Counted from the first letter of the stretch, positions 43,822 through 53,686 are shown. The stretch: 64,000 nucleotides of DNA from Niallia sp. NCCP-28 (GCF_023168165.1 NZ_BQYJ01000003.1:434001-498000); one strand, 5' to 3'. Notes: generated by a model not told the origin, from the letters alone. Translations and numbers: made by a program.

Positions 43822-44820
43822 ATGAAAGTAAGTGCAATCCTAAAAGAGGTAGCTGTATATCATCCAGATACAGTGGTAAACAATGATTATTTTATCCGCC
43901 ATTTTCAGCGCCAAGGAAAAGATATTGAACATCTGCTTGATGCTCTTGGAAGGGAAAAGAGGTATGTAGCCGATTATCAAAGGGAAACAACTTTAACCAT
44001 GGCGATTGAAGCCTCCAAACAAGTTCTAGAAAAAAGCAGATTATCTGGTGAAGATTTAGATATGATTGTGTTTGTATCAGGCACACCTGAATATTTTTGG
44101 CCGCCAAATGCTGTTGCCATTCATCAAGCCCTGCAAGGAAAAGAAGAGGTGATTGTCTATGATATGAATGCAGCATGTGTAGGAATGGTTGTCGCACTGG
44201 AACAAGTAAGCCGCAATATGCTGGCTAATCCAAATATCCAGCGTGCTCTTGTGGTAGGCTCTGAACAAATGCATCGATATGCAAAACAAGAAGATCCAGT
44301 GACATATGCTAATTTTGGGGATGGGGCAGCTGCTGTTATTATTGAAAAAAGCAGTGATGGAGAAAATGGGTTTATTGACTCTACATATAAAGTAAATACG
44401 GAGTCTATTGATAAAATTGTTTTTCCAGCATGTGGGGTTTCTAATATGTTTAAGTCAGATACAACAGAAACGGACAAGCAAATCAAATGGGAAAATGTCA
44501 ATAATGATAATGCATTTATGTCTACGATAGAACTAATTGAAAAACTTTTAAATAGAAATCATTTATCCACTAAGGATATTCAAGCATTTTGCTTTTCCCA
44601 ATTATCAAGGAAAAATATTTATAAAATACAACAAGCATTCCAAGAAGACAGTGAAAAGTTCCTTATTGTCGGCACGGAATATGGTTATACAGGTTCTGCA
44701 AGTCCTTTTATGGTTTTGGAACAGGCGGTAAAAATAGGTCAAGTAAAAAGGGGAGATTATGTAATCTTTTGGTCAGTAGGGGCAGGATCCACAGCCTGCG
44801 CCGTACTATATAAATATTAA
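43822..44820 (+). CDS. divergent 3-oxoacyl-ACP synthase III-like protein
   Basis: 332 residues, thiolase fold of the FabH family. 'DMIVFVSGTPEYFWPPNAVA', nucleophile Cys in 'DMNAACVGMVVALEQV', 'ALVVGSEQMHRYAK', 'FGDGAAAVIIE' and 'WSVGAGSTACAVLYKY'. The usual His (PHQAN) is replaced around 'FCFSQLSRKNIYKIQ' and the usual Asn (GNTSAAS) by 'GYTGSASP', so it is not a standard fatty-acid-initiating FabH; acyl transfer to another acceptor is possible. AAGGAG before ATG. Between the small protein and the chemotaxis-like gene, under the c-di-GMP riboswitch. Confidence 0.82.
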   Translation: MKVSAILKEVAVYHPDTVVNNDYFIRHFQRQGKDIEHLLDALGREKRYVADYQRETTLTMAIEASKQVLEKSRLSGEDLDMIVFVSGTPEYFWPPNAVAIHQALQGKEEVIVYDMNAACVGMVVALEQVSRNMLANPNIQRALVVGSEQMHRYAKQEDPVTYANFGDGAAAVIIEKSSDGENGFIDSTYKVNTESIDKIVFPACGVSNMFKSDTTETDKQIKWENVNNDNAFMSTIELIEKLLNRNHLSTKDIQAFCFSQLSRKNIYKIQQAFQEDSEKFLIVGTEYGYTGSASPFMVLEQAVKIGQVKRGDYVIFWSVGAGSTACAVLYKY

Positions 44821-44903
44821 CATTGTTGGGAAACAAGGCATCCAATAGTTGAGAAATCGACTTTGAACAAAAATACAAATCAAAAGATTTTAGGAGTATT
44901 AAA

Positions 44904-46163
44904 ATGAAAATAAAAAAAATATCTGATCTGATTGCATCCAGCCAGTTTAAAGTGCATGTAATCCCTTCTATTATCATCGGCGCTTTTATATTTACAAGCA
45001 TGCTAACAGAAAATCAATTTGCAGAGTTTTTGATTATAGCGCTAGGGGTAATTGCTTATATTGCTTTAAGCTTGTGGTCATCTATCCGTTTAACTGAAAA
45101 ATTAAATATAATTATGCAATACACGAAGGACTTAGAATCAGGAAATTTAGCAGAAACAATCGAAGTAAACAGCCAAGATGAATTTGCGTTGATTTCCAGT
45201 TCTCTAACGAAAACGATGAATACAATGCAGCAGCTTATGAGGGAAGTGAAGGCAAAAATATCGAGTGTAGACAGCAATTCTGATGAATTATCGGCAACGA
45301 TTACGGAGCTGATTTATATAATGGAAGATGTAAAAGAAACAACAAATGACATGGCGCAAGGTTCGATAGAATTAAGTGCTACTACCCAGCAAATTGGTGC
45401 ATCGGTAGAACAAATCGAAGCTTCTACTAGGCTATTAGCTGAAAAAGCAACTGAAGGGGAAAATACAGCAGAAGAAATTAAGGAGAGAGCAACAAAAGTA
45501 AAAGAAGTCGCCAGAGCTTCTGCTGCATCTTCTTATGATATATATGCAGAAAAAGCGGAAAAGATTAAAGGAAGCATCCAGCAAGCGGCAGTGGTGGAAG
45601 AAATAAAAATATTGGCTGATACGATCGGAAATATTGCGGGACAGACCAATCTTCTAGCTTTAAATGCATCGATTGAGGCAGCAAGGGCAGGAGATGCTGG
45701 CAAAGGTTTTGCGGTTGTTGCAGAAGAAATCAGAAAGCTGGCAGAACAATCTTCCAAATCGGTCAATAATATTCGCAACATTACAAGCCAAGTACAGAAT
45801 GCTTTTTCTGATCTAATAGATAATTCAAAAGAAATATTAGACTATATGGACACTAAAGTGAAACCAGATTATGAAAAATTAGTGCAAATTGGGGAACAGT
45901 ACGAGCATGATGCAGAATTTATTAATCAAATGTCCTATGAAATTGCCCAAGCATCAAGCGAAATGGCTAATGCCATTGAAGAAGTAAATATAGCCATTCA
46001 AAGCGTAACCGCAACGAGCCAACAATCTGCAGCAGGAACAGAAGAAATCTTGCATAATATCTCAGAGGTCTCTTTGGCGATTAAAGAGACGGCGGAAATG
46101 GTAGAAAATCAAAACACTGTCACGAACGATTTGAAAAAACTTGCAAAACAATCTAGGGTGTAA
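44904..46163 (+). CDS. methyl-accepting chemotaxis-like protein
   Basis: 419 residues. Two adjacent membrane helices (about 15-33 and 37-57) with no extracytoplasmic sensor domain, a HAMP-like stretch ('[20 protein letters not shown]'), then a long coiled coil with the conserved hairpin tip '[20 protein letters not shown]' and '[19 protein letters not shown]'. Signals to CheA/CheW. Its input is likely cytoplasmic or membrane-borne. Same strand and 83 bp after the KAS III gene, so probably the third gene of the operon. Confidence 0.9.
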   Translation: MKIKKISDLIASSQFKVHVIPSIIIGAFIFTSMLTENQFAEFLIIALGVIAYIALSLWSSIRLTEKLNIIMQYTKDLESGNLAETIEVNSQDEFALISSSLTKTMNTMQQLMREVKAKISSVDSNSDELSATITELIYIMEDVKETTNDMAQGSIELSATTQQIGASVEQIEASTRLLAEKATEGENTAEEIKERATKVKEVARASAASSYDIYAEKAEKIKGSIQQAAVVEEIKILADTIGNIAGQTNLLALNASIEAARAGDAGKGFAVVAEEIRKLAEQSSKSVNNIRNITSQVQNAFSDLIDNSKEILDYMDTKVKPDYEKLVQIGEQYEHDAEFINQMSYEIAQASSEMANAIEEVNIAIQSVTATSQQSAAGTEEILHNISEVSLAIKETAEMVENQNTVTNDLKKLAKQSRV

Positions 46164-46316
46164 AACAAGCTGAACATCATGTTAACGAGCCATGAGAGGT
46201 TTTGAATGTGTGAAAAATCATCCTAATGGAAAAGAATCAGCTTCTGATAAAAAATAAAAAAGAATGGAAGAGAATGCTGCATAACCATACCTAATAAATA
46301 GCCTTCTCTTAGCGTT

Positions 46317-46366
46317 AAAAAGCCAGCAGACCAATCTATCTAGGATTTGTCTGCTGGCTTTTTTAG
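46317..46366 (+). terminator. strong terminator of the c-di-GMP operon
   Basis: AAAGCCAGCAGAC / GTCTGCTGGCTTT stem with T run. The rest of 46164-46776 holds no gene. Confidence 0.88.
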
Positions 46367-46776
46367 TTATTTATGCGCTCAGATGGCCTGCTTTCTGCTG
46401 TTGTCGTCCGATGCATTAGAAATGATTTTTTTCTTTTCCGCATCGTACACAGGCATTGGAATAATAGCTGAATTTATGTTTCCTTTTAAAAAAACAAATA
46501 ATAGACATCCATTTCACTTGGAATCACCTTATTTCGATTTTTATCCTAATATGATTTTACAATTGAAATATGAATAAATGATGAATAGTTTATTAAAGAA
46601 AAGAGAAAAAATGGATAAATAATCAGATTTGCAAAATGTATAAGGGATGCTTGGTATTAAAAATTACTCTTCCTATTAGTAGAATAATGGTGAATCAGCT
46701 TATATACCCAAAAGTGAAGCGAATCGTATATTTTTTAAAAAAATCGTGCAATCTAAAAGGAAAAAGGGAGAATTGT

Positions 46777-47235
46777 ATGTCACTCAAAAATCAATGGTTA
46801 CTTAATATTGCGATGGTTGCGATGGCATGGCTATCGCTGTTTTTCCTTGGGAAGCGCAATATAAAAAGATTTTTTTTATCGTCCATTCTTATTGTGATAG
46901 TAGAAGGACTTACTGTGCAAATTGGAAAAAAACGCAAGTGGTGGGTTTTTTACAATAATCCACATTCTTATTTTTCAGGAGAATTTCCCTTTAATATAGG
47001 ACCACATTTAGTTGGATCGATGTGGATATTAAAATGGACCTATGGGAATTTTAAAAAGTTTATCATGGTTAATGCTGTAGTAGATGCGTTCTTTACATTT
47101 CCAGTCATCAATTTTATGAAAAAAATAAAAATGACGAAATTAAAAAGATTGAGCAATGGCGGTTTTTTCTTATTTATCTTTTCGAAGTGTTTTTTGCTGT
47201 ATGGATTTCAATATCTGGTGGAAAGAAAAAGGTAG
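46777..47235 (+). CDS. CBO0543-type membrane protein, copy 2
   Basis: 152 residues, four membrane helices. 'GKKRKWWVFYNNPHSYFSG' and 'NIGPHLVGSMWILKWTYGNF' match the protein at 29408-29887. ATG 46777 follows AAGGGAG. Unknown function. Confidence 0.65.
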   Translation: MSLKNQWLLNIAMVAMAWLSLFFLGKRNIKRFFLSSILIVIVEGLTVQIGKKRKWWVFYNNPHSYFSGEFPFNIGPHLVGSMWILKWTYGNFKKFIMVNAVVDAFFTFPVINFMKKIKMTKLKRLSNGGFFLFIFSKCFLLYGFQYLVERKR

Positions 47236-47692
47236 GTGCAGAAAAACTTTACCTAATCGATAATCAAGATGAAGCAGAAAGATACAAGGAGCATAAAAGA
47301 AATTTATATCAAAACTGCTCTGATAACGTTAAACTATATCAAAAAAGAAGGCTTCTGTTATTAGTAAATTAACGGACAAAGCACTAAGTTGGACTAATAA
47401 AAATAAAAAAAATATTTGTAATAGGATTCATTTTGCCAGAAAGAGATAAAGAAATCGATGAACTACTGACATTATGATTTCAACTATTCTAAATGCTTAC
47501 TTACTGTGGACAAGATGAAGGCGTAGAGAAAAACGAAGACTTAGTGGAAAGCACTGTATGGTGAAATAACGGAAGACAGAGGAGTATCGAATTTAAAACT
47601 TAGTAGAAAAACAGGTACTATTATTTACTATAAACATTTTATTCTCAAGAATCTGACGAAAATAAACAATCGATGATTAAAATAGGCTGTTG
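47236..47692. other. gene-free stretch
   Basis: Only short open frames without ribosome-binding sites. No RNA or repeat recognised. Confidence 0.4.
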
Positions 47693-47744
47693 TGCTGCAT
47701 AAGTGCTTGTGTTAAGCAGCACTTATGCAGCAACCCTTTTAGTT
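47693..47744. terminator. very strong hairpin terminator
   Basis: Perfect 15-bp stem TGCTGCATAAGTGCT / AGCACTTATGCAGCA, then ACCCTTTT. Confidence 0.8.
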
Positions 47745-47886
47745 ATTATCATCAAAATTATAGTCATCCAGCTGAGTTTTATAATATTCATCACAACTTT
47801 TTTCAGTTGGAAGAACCCCGTTTTCATCAGGCAAAAGCACTCTCAGCACGTTCCTTCCCATTTCTTTATACAGTTTAAAAGTCACG

Positions 47887-48153
47887 TTAAAACCTTCTAT
47901 TTATATCAGCGTATTTTTTGTCTTCCTCAAATTTTCTTCCCTTATGTATGTCATCAATTAAAGTGAAAAAAATATCATTTGCCACTTCAGGGTCCATATT
48001 AAGCACTATTTGAAAATCTAGGTGATTAAAGTTTTTGTGAACTCCGTGTGTATGATAGTTAGCGTGGATTTCATCATATTCTTCAGCGAAAATAGCATCC
48101 ATATACCAGCCATATTCTGTTAGCATTTGTTTTTCCCATTGTTCATTTTCCAT
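47887..48153 (-). CDS. DUF4262-like protein
   Basis: 88 residues: 'YGWYMDAIFAEEYDEIHANY', 'HTHGVHKNFNHLDFQIVLNM', 'HKGRKFEEDKKYADI'. ATG 48153 with GGAGG. Small soluble protein often found near contact-dependent toxin/immunity loci; function unknown. Confidence 0.6.
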   Translation of the reverse strand: MENEQWEKQMLTEYGWYMDAIFAEEYDEIHANYHTHGVHKNFNHLDFQIVLNMDPEVANDIFFTLIDDIHKGRKFEEDKKYADINRRF

Positions 48154-48243
48154 GTGGTTTCCTCCAAAAATTATTTTTTGAGTATACATGTTTATAGATC
48201 GAAAAAAAATAAAAAATAGGATATTTCCGTTTATCTTTTTTAT

Positions 48244-48292
48244 CCGGCATTAACAGGCAGTAAAACCCCCACTGATTGAAGTTTCACTTTAT
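48244..48292 (+). repeat. IS200/IS605-like short repeat, copy 2
   Basis: After TTTAT: CCGGCATTAACAGGCAGTAA, then AACCCCCACTGATTGAAG and TTTCACTTTAT. 49 bp. Confidence 0.6.
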
Positions 48293-48496
48293 AAATAAAA
48301 AAGCAGACATTTTAACTTTAGTATTAATTTTGCGCTTTTTAGAATATGAAAATATATGGAGTGATTTTTGCGGTTCTTCATACCATCAATGGAATTTATA
48401 GATGACAAAATGAAGGAGATATCGATTTTGGATTTATGAAAGTGCATTTTCACAGCCGCTTCAAAAAAAGTGGTTAAATAATAAACTTGTCACTTC

Positions 48497-49078
48497 TTAA
48501 TCTGTAAGAACGTTATACTTTGTCACCTTCTCATTATTGTCAAAGTTAATAACCAGCCATTCACTATCAATAGAAATAAGCCCTCTTTCATTCCCAAGAT
48601 AATAGACAATATTATTATCTTCTTTAAAATAGTCTGTTTCGGTAGATGGTCCTAACAAACTAATGATATCCGATTTTGTCAGTTCTTTTAATTCATAATC
48701 ATTTAATAGATTATCCACCATATATACTCTTTTGGAATCATCATTTAGCCATTTTTCTGTAGTGAAATGTGAATGATATTCATTTATCCCTAAGATCACT
48801 GTACACAGTAACAGAGGCACGCTGCTGAGAATGGTGATAAGTTTAAATTTATTCTTTACTTTCATATTGCTTTTTAATTGAATATTGGTTTGTTTCCATA
48901 ACAATAATTCAAATAGCAGTAAGAACAGAAAAGGCAATAGAATGGCAGGAATACTTACTATGCTGTAAGATGAATGTGAAGTATAAATCATTAAGATATA
49001 GCCAGCATAGAGCATGGCATATAAAGCTATGTATAAGTTAAATAAAGTCCATAATATCCTTTGGGAAAATTTTATAAT
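48497..49078 (-). CDS. membrane protein, possibly with ATT start
   Basis: From the first ATG (49015) 172 residues: helices 'IPAILLPFLFLLLFELLL' and 'LITILSSVPLLLCTVILGI', then an extracytoplasmic domain ('SDIISLLGPSTETDYFKEDN', 'YYLGNERGLISIDSEWLVIN'). The frame is open another 21 codons to ATT 49078, which sits right behind GGAGGTGTA and adds the start of the first helix. So a non-standard ATT start is plausible. The C-terminal part is SmpA/OmlA-like in outline. Unknown function. Confidence 0.55.
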   Translation of the reverse strand: MIKFSQRILWTLFNLYIALYAMLYAGYILMIYTSHSSYSIVSIPAILLPFLFLLLFELLLWKQTNIQLKSNMKVKNKFKLITILSSVPLLLCTVILGINEYHSHFTTEKWLNDDSKRVYMVDNLLNDYELKELTKSDIISLLGPSTETDYFKEDNNIVYYLGNERGLISIDSEWLVINFDNNEKVTKYNVLTD

Positions 49079-49284
49079 TACACCTCCATAAAAAATCCAT
49101 TATTTGTTGTTTATATGAATATCTCTTTGACATTCTAACATAATTATTTAACTAGATGGTATTCCTTTTTTGCTGAAAAAAAGCCCCTATAGTTCCACAA
49201 GACAACAACATGTAGCTTATTTTGGTTTATTTTTTATCAATAATTTAGATTTTTAAAAATGCTTTTTCACTGATATATATTTAT

Positions 49285-49333
49285 CCGGCATTAACGGACA
49301 GTAAAACCCCCACTGATTGAAGTTTCACTTTAT
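49285..49333 (+). repeat. IS200/IS605-like short repeat, copy 3
   Basis: After TTTAT: CCGGCATTAACGGACAGTAA, AACCCCCACTGATTGAAG, TTTCACTTTAT. Differs from copy 2 at only two positions. Confidence 0.6.
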
Positions 49334-49402
49334 ATTAGCGGTAATATCCTTTTTATAACATAAAGGATAAAGTGAGGAGCGATAAATATGAATCAATTTT
49401 TA

Positions 49403-49431
49403 TTGTTTTTAAAAAAAGTTTATGTTATATT
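49403..49431 (+). promoter_or_regulatory. promoter of the ROK/MFS operon
   Basis: -35 TTGTTT (49403-49408), 17-bp spacer, -10 TATATT (49426-49431). Confidence 0.65.
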
Positions 49432-49439
49432 GGCACCAT

Positions 49440-49463
49440 ACTTATTAAAGATCTTTAATAAGT
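49440..49463. promoter_or_regulatory. perfect 24-bp palindromic operator
   Basis: Half-site ACTTATTAAAGA followed by its exact reverse complement. It begins 8 bp after the -10 box and ends 20 bp before the ROK gene start, so repressor binding would cover the transcription start. The ROK protein encoded next is the obvious ligand-responsive repressor. Confidence 0.8.
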
Positions 49464-49482
49464 TTTTTAGGCGGTGAATTTA

Positions 49483-50517
49483 GTGAATGAATTATCAGCT
49501 ACTCCAAAATCTATGAAGAAGGTGATACTTACTGGAATTAGAAAAATTCTGCTGGAACTAGGAAGTGCAACAAAAGCTGAACTCAGCCATACATTAGATA
49601 TTAGTTTTCCGACAATAAGCAAGTTCTTGGCACAGATGGAGAAGGATGGAGAAATTCTTTTAGTCGGTTTAGATGATTCTAGTGGCGGAAGAAGAGCAAA
49701 AAGATATACATATAACCCTGAGCATATGTTGGGGCTGGCAATATTTTTAGAAAGAACAGAAACAAATTATGCGATTTTTAATTGTTTAGGTGAAGTAAAG
49801 AAAAAAGGAAAAGCACCAAGTGTATTAATGGATAATGGTTTAAATTTATTAACTAAGTGTATAGAAAATATAATGACTAAATATCCGAAAATCAGTTCTA
49901 TGGCAATTGGCGTTCCAGGGTCTGTTGATAATGGCAGAATTTTTTATATACCAGGATATGAGCAGTTTCAGAATTTTGATTTAAAAGGATACTATGAAGA
50001 GTATTTTTCTATACCTGTCGCAGTAGAGAACGATATGAATGCGGCTGTTCTCGGATATCACTATAATATGGGGAGCAAGGATAACCAATCCCTTGTATAT
50101 TTATATTCTGGCCAGAATGGACCAGGCGCAGGAATTATGATAAACGGAGATGTGGTGCGAGGAAGCACTTTTTTCTCAGGAGAAGTTTCATTCGTTCCAC
50201 AGTACAACGATAGGAATTTTCAACAAGCTTTGGAAAACGGAAGTGGATCGAAAAAAATGACGATCAGTGAGGATTATGAGATAGATGCAATCAGCAGGTT
50301 AATAGCTTCGTTTGCAGCCATCATTAATCCCCATATCATTATTTTTTGTAATGATGAGATGGAAAAAGCAATTGCAGATAAAATTGCTATAGGCAGCTCA
50401 AAATATATTCCTTCAGAACATCTTCCAGAACTTAAAATAAGTGATTGGAAACAAGATTATTTATATGGATTGCAAAGTATTGGACTTGATATCATGCTGA
50501 ATGGAATAGGCAGGTAA
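49483..50517 (+). CDS. ROK-family transcriptional repressor
   Basis: 344 residues. N-terminal winged helix ('ATKAELSHTLDISFPTISKF', 'SGGRRAKRYTYN'), then a sugar-kinase-like ROK fold with 'VAVENDMNAAVLGY' and 'GPGAGIMINGDVVRGSTFFSG'. The zinc motif CxCGxxGC of ROK kinases is absent ('GEVSFVPQY' region), so it is a regulator, not a kinase. GTG 49483 is preferred over 49474 from AGGCGG spacing. Likely autorepresses through the palindrome at 49440 and senses the sugar carried by the next gene. Confidence 0.85.
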   Translation: MNELSATPKSMKKVILTGIRKILLELGSATKAELSHTLDISFPTISKFLAQMEKDGEILLVGLDDSSGGRRAKRYTYNPEHMLGLAIFLERTETNYAIFNCLGEVKKKGKAPSVLMDNGLNLLTKCIENIMTKYPKISSMAIGVPGSVDNGRIFYIPGYEQFQNFDLKGYYEEYFSIPVAVENDMNAAVLGYHYNMGSKDNQSLVYLYSGQNGPGAGIMINGDVVRGSTFFSGEVSFVPQYNDRNFQQALENGSGSKKMTISEDYEIDAISRLIASFAAIINPHIIIFCNDEMEKAIADKIAIGSSKYIPSEHLPELKISDWKQDYLYGLQSIGLDIMLNGIGR

Positions 50518-50568
50518 AACAAATCGCAAGTACAATGAATCACAAAAAAATAATGGCGAGGTTTACAT

Positions 50569-51801
50569 ATGACGACAATCCTTTTAGTCATCATTTATTT
50601 GGCTTTTATCAGCTTGGGTTTACCTGACTCATTGCTGGGGGTAGCGTGGCCTGCCATGCAGCCTGATTATGGAGCTCCCCTTGAAACTGCGGGATTCCTT
50701 TTTATGACGATTGCTGGCTGTACAATAGTTTCAAGCTTAATGAGCGGAAAGATTCTTAAACGTTTTGGAACTGGCAATGTTACGCTGGTCAGTTGTTTAA
50801 TGACTGCTGTGGCTTTGCTGGGATTTCATTTTTCTCCCTCTCTTGTTTGGTTGGTTGCATGTACCATACCGCTTGGACTCGGGGCAGGATCTGTTGATTC
50901 TGGATTAAACGATTATGTAGCTAGACATTATAAGGCACACCATATGAGCTGGCTGCATTGTTTTTGGGGAGTTGGAGCTACTTTTGGTCCTATCATTATG
51001 GCTCAGTTTATTGCGGAACAAAATTCTTGGAGAAATGGATATCTTGCGATTTCTGGAATTCAGTTCGCGTTAGTAGTAATTCTTTTCTTCACTTTGCCTT
51101 TATGGAACAGAGGGAGAAAAAACGGCAATATTCCTTTGAATGAAACACCAGAAGATTCAGAAAGTTTGTTTTCTAACGAAAATGATAACCATGTAAAGCC
51201 TTTGCAAATTAAAGGAGTTAAACTGTCTCTAATGTCTTTTTTGTTTTATTGTGGGGTTGAAGCAACAATGGGACTTTGGGGCAGTAGTTTTCTAGTAAAT
51301 GTTAAGGAGTTACCTGTAGCAGTTGCAGCACAATGGGTTTCCTTATATTACGGAGGAATAACCATTGGTAGATTTATTACAGGCTTTATTACCTTTAAAA
51401 TGAATAACCGTACTCTCATTCGGATGGGGCAAATAATAGCGTTATTCGGTGCTGTACTTTTGTTCCTTCCATTGCCGACTATTTTCTCGCTTGTAGCTTT
51501 TATTGTAGTTGGATTAGGGTTAGCGCCAATATTTCCTTGTATGTTACATGAAACACCGACACGTTTTGGGAAGGTAAATTCCCAAACAATCATGGGGTAT
51601 CAAATGGCTATTGCCTATACAGGCAGTACATTTATTCCGCCTATGCTTGGTTTTATAGCATCTCATTCAACGATAGGAATTTTTCCATTCTGTACGATTG
51701 TTTTTGTTGCAGCGATGCTTATAAGTTCAGAAAATTTAAATGTTTTGCTGAAAAAGAAAAATTTATCGATAGGGGAAGATACGAGCTCATCAACCTTTTA
51801 A
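50569..51801 (+). CDS. MFS sugar transporter (FucP/FHS-like)
   Basis: 410 residues, twelve membrane helices. 'AFISLGLPDSLLGVAWPAMQ' and 'LGLGAGSVDSGLNDYVARHY' with 'WLHCFWGVGATFGPIIMAQF' are typical of FHS-type fucose/glucose:H+ symporters of Bacillus. 51 bp after the ROK gene, one operon. Confidence 0.85.
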   Translation: MTTILLVIIYLAFISLGLPDSLLGVAWPAMQPDYGAPLETAGFLFMTIAGCTIVSSLMSGKILKRFGTGNVTLVSCLMTAVALLGFHFSPSLVWLVACTIPLGLGAGSVDSGLNDYVARHYKAHHMSWLHCFWGVGATFGPIIMAQFIAEQNSWRNGYLAISGIQFALVVILFFTLPLWNRGRKNGNIPLNETPEDSESLFSNENDNHVKPLQIKGVKLSLMSFLFYCGVEATMGLWGSSFLVNVKELPVAVAAQWVSLYYGGITIGRFITGFITFKMNNRTLIRMGQIIALFGAVLLFLPLPTIFSLVAFIVVGLGLAPIFPCMLHETPTRFGKVNSQTIMGYQMAIAYTGSTFIPPMLGFIASHSTIGIFPFCTIVFVAAMLISSENLNVLLKKKNLSIGEDTSSSTF

Positions 51802-51871
51802 TTATGTTGTAGTTCAATAGATAACAAAGTTGCTTATTTTTACATAAAAAAAGCATTAGGAGTGATTTTCT

Positions 51872-52415
51872 ATAAAAACTGAAAAAGAAAAAATGTTAGC
51901 TGGAGAATTGTATTTTCCTGATGAGGAACTTGGAAGAGACCATATTAGAGCACGCCAAATACTTGCAGAGTTTAATGGTTCATTTAGTAGAGAATAGAAG
52001 TGACTTGTTAAAATCTTTGTTTGGAAAAGCTGGTGAGAATTTTTGTGTAAAACCCACTTTTAATTGTGATTATGGATTTAATATCCATGTTGGAGAGAAT
52101 TTTTTTGCAAATTATGATTGTATTATATTGGATATATGCAAGGTAACTATAGGGAATAATTGTATGCTGGCACCAAGAGTATGCATATATACTGCAACCC
52201 ATCCATTAGATGCAGAAACAAGAATATCAGGTTTAGAATATGGCAAACCAGTTACTATAGGCGATAATGTTTGGTTAGGAGGAAACTCAGTTATAGCACC
52301 AGGAGTGACTATTGGAAACAATGTAGTTGTTGCTGCTGGAGCAGTTGTGGTACGAGATGTCCCAGATAATGTTGTAGTTGGGGGGAATCCAGCTAAAGTG
52401 ATTAAACAAGTTTAA
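51872..52415 (+). pseudogene. maltose O-acetyltransferase (maa-like), decayed copy
   Basis: Start codon position after AGGAGTG reads ATA. '[20 protein letters not shown]' and '[10 protein letters not shown]' run into stops near 51995; the remainder ('[20 protein letters not shown]', '[20 protein letters not shown]', left-handed beta-helix hexapeptides, '[13 protein letters not shown]') is one frame over. A single frameshift plus start loss. Tandem duplicate of 52939-53499. Confidence 0.82.
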
Positions 52416-52534
52416 AGAGAACCCTCTACTTTCCGGGCATTTAAGGTATCAAAAGCCATAATTGGAAGTGAAATATTTATAAAAGTAGATTAAAAATATA
52501 ATGTGAAATATAAGCGGTATATCATGCTGAATAT

Positions 52535-52820
52535 GCCTTAGAAAATTGAGCATGTGGCTAACTGTCGAATGATTTGGAAGATATGAGGAAGTTTTATGAA
52601 ATTTGAATCGTATTTTCTTGTGTTTGAATCGGGTGCATGATTAGAAATAATGCGGAAGGATGGTAGTGATAAGCGAAATCAGGAATTGGTTAATCAATCA
52701 ATAGATTAATTGGTGAAATATGGTTATCTGCTTGTTAGTGGCCTTCGTATCACTGGTGATGGATATTATAAGAGTGTTATAGAAGATCCTGAAGGAAATC
52801 TTATAGAATGGACTGTATAA
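52535..52820 (+). pseudogene. VOC (glyoxalase-like) protein, decayed
   Basis: 'NDLEDMRKFYE' in one frame, 'ESYFLVFESGA' and 'LEIMRKDGSDKRNQELVNQS', then '[20 protein letters not shown]' and '[13 protein letters not shown]', the conserved end of VOC proteins. Stops and frameshifts throughout. Confidence 0.68.
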
Positions 52821-52938
52821 GAAAAAGGATAAATAGATAAATGTGTTATTCAAGATTTCAAGCTTAGTAGCTTTGACTAAGCCAAGGTTATTATCTATTG
52901 CTGTATTTAAATTTTTATATAGAAAAGGAGTTTGAAAA

Positions 52939-53499
52939 ATGAGAACAGAAAAAGAGAAAATGTTGGCTGGAGAAATGTACAACCCTGCTGACCCAGTATT
53001 ATCCAAGGAACGGGAGGAAACAAGACACAAGGTTAGAATATATAATCAAACTTTAGAAACGGAAGGCGAAAAACGGACTAAGCTATTGAAGGAGTTGTTG
53101 GGTTCCACGGGAGAAAACGTATATATGGAACCAAATATCAGGTTTGATTATGGCTATAACACATATGTAGGAGAAAACTTTTTTGCAAATTTTGACTGTA
53201 CCATTTTAGATGTTTGTGAAGTTCGTTTTGGGGATAATTGTATGCTTGCACCTGGCGTACAAATCTATACCGCAACACATCCGCTTAATCCAACTGAACG
53301 TAATTCGGGTAAAGAATATGCAAAACCGATTACTTTTGGAAACAATGTATGGATTGGAGGAAGTGCAGTAATAAATCCAGGAGTAACGGTAGGAGATAAT
53401 GTTGTAATCGCCTCAGGTGCAGTAGTTACTAAAGATGTACCGGATAACGTTGTAGTTGGCGGCAATCCAGCTAGAGTGATTAAACAAATTGAAATATAA
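52939..53499 (+). CDS. maltose/sugar O-acetyltransferase
   Basis: 186 residues. Maa N-terminal helical domain ('[20 protein letters not shown]'), then left-handed parallel beta-helix with hexapeptide repeats, catalytic histidine in '[20 protein letters not shown]' and '[15 protein letters not shown]'. Transfers acetyl from acetyl-CoA to maltose, glucose or related sugars. AAAGGAG before ATG. Intact counterpart of the decayed copy at 51872. Confidence 0.9.
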   Translation: MRTEKEKMLAGEMYNPADPVLSKEREETRHKVRIYNQTLETEGEKRTKLLKELLGSTGENVYMEPNIRFDYGYNTYVGENFFANFDCTILDVCEVRFGDNCMLAPGVQIYTATHPLNPTERNSGKEYAKPITFGNNVWIGGSAVINPGVTVGDNVVIASGAVVTKDVPDNVVVGGNPARVIKQIEI

Positions 53500-53686
53500 A
53501 TCATTTCTTTCTATGCATTTTAGGTCTAAAAATCATCTTTAATTGAAAATAAATTAATATAACCTGAAATGTAAGCGGTATACTGTAATGGATATAAAGT
53601 TGGAAAAATCAAAATTGACAGGGCAAGATTTAATTTGTTTGTATTTAGAATCGCATTTAGCATGAAGTAAAAGCAGGAGGATTAAA

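Noticed and set aside
44904-46163. Reading the chemotaxis-like protein as a sensor histidine kinase
   Set aside because: No HATPase or HisKA motifs; the hairpin tip is that of methyl-accepting proteins.
49483-50517. ROK protein as a glucokinase
   Set aside because: N-terminal winged helix present and the zinc-binding CxCGxxGC motif missing.
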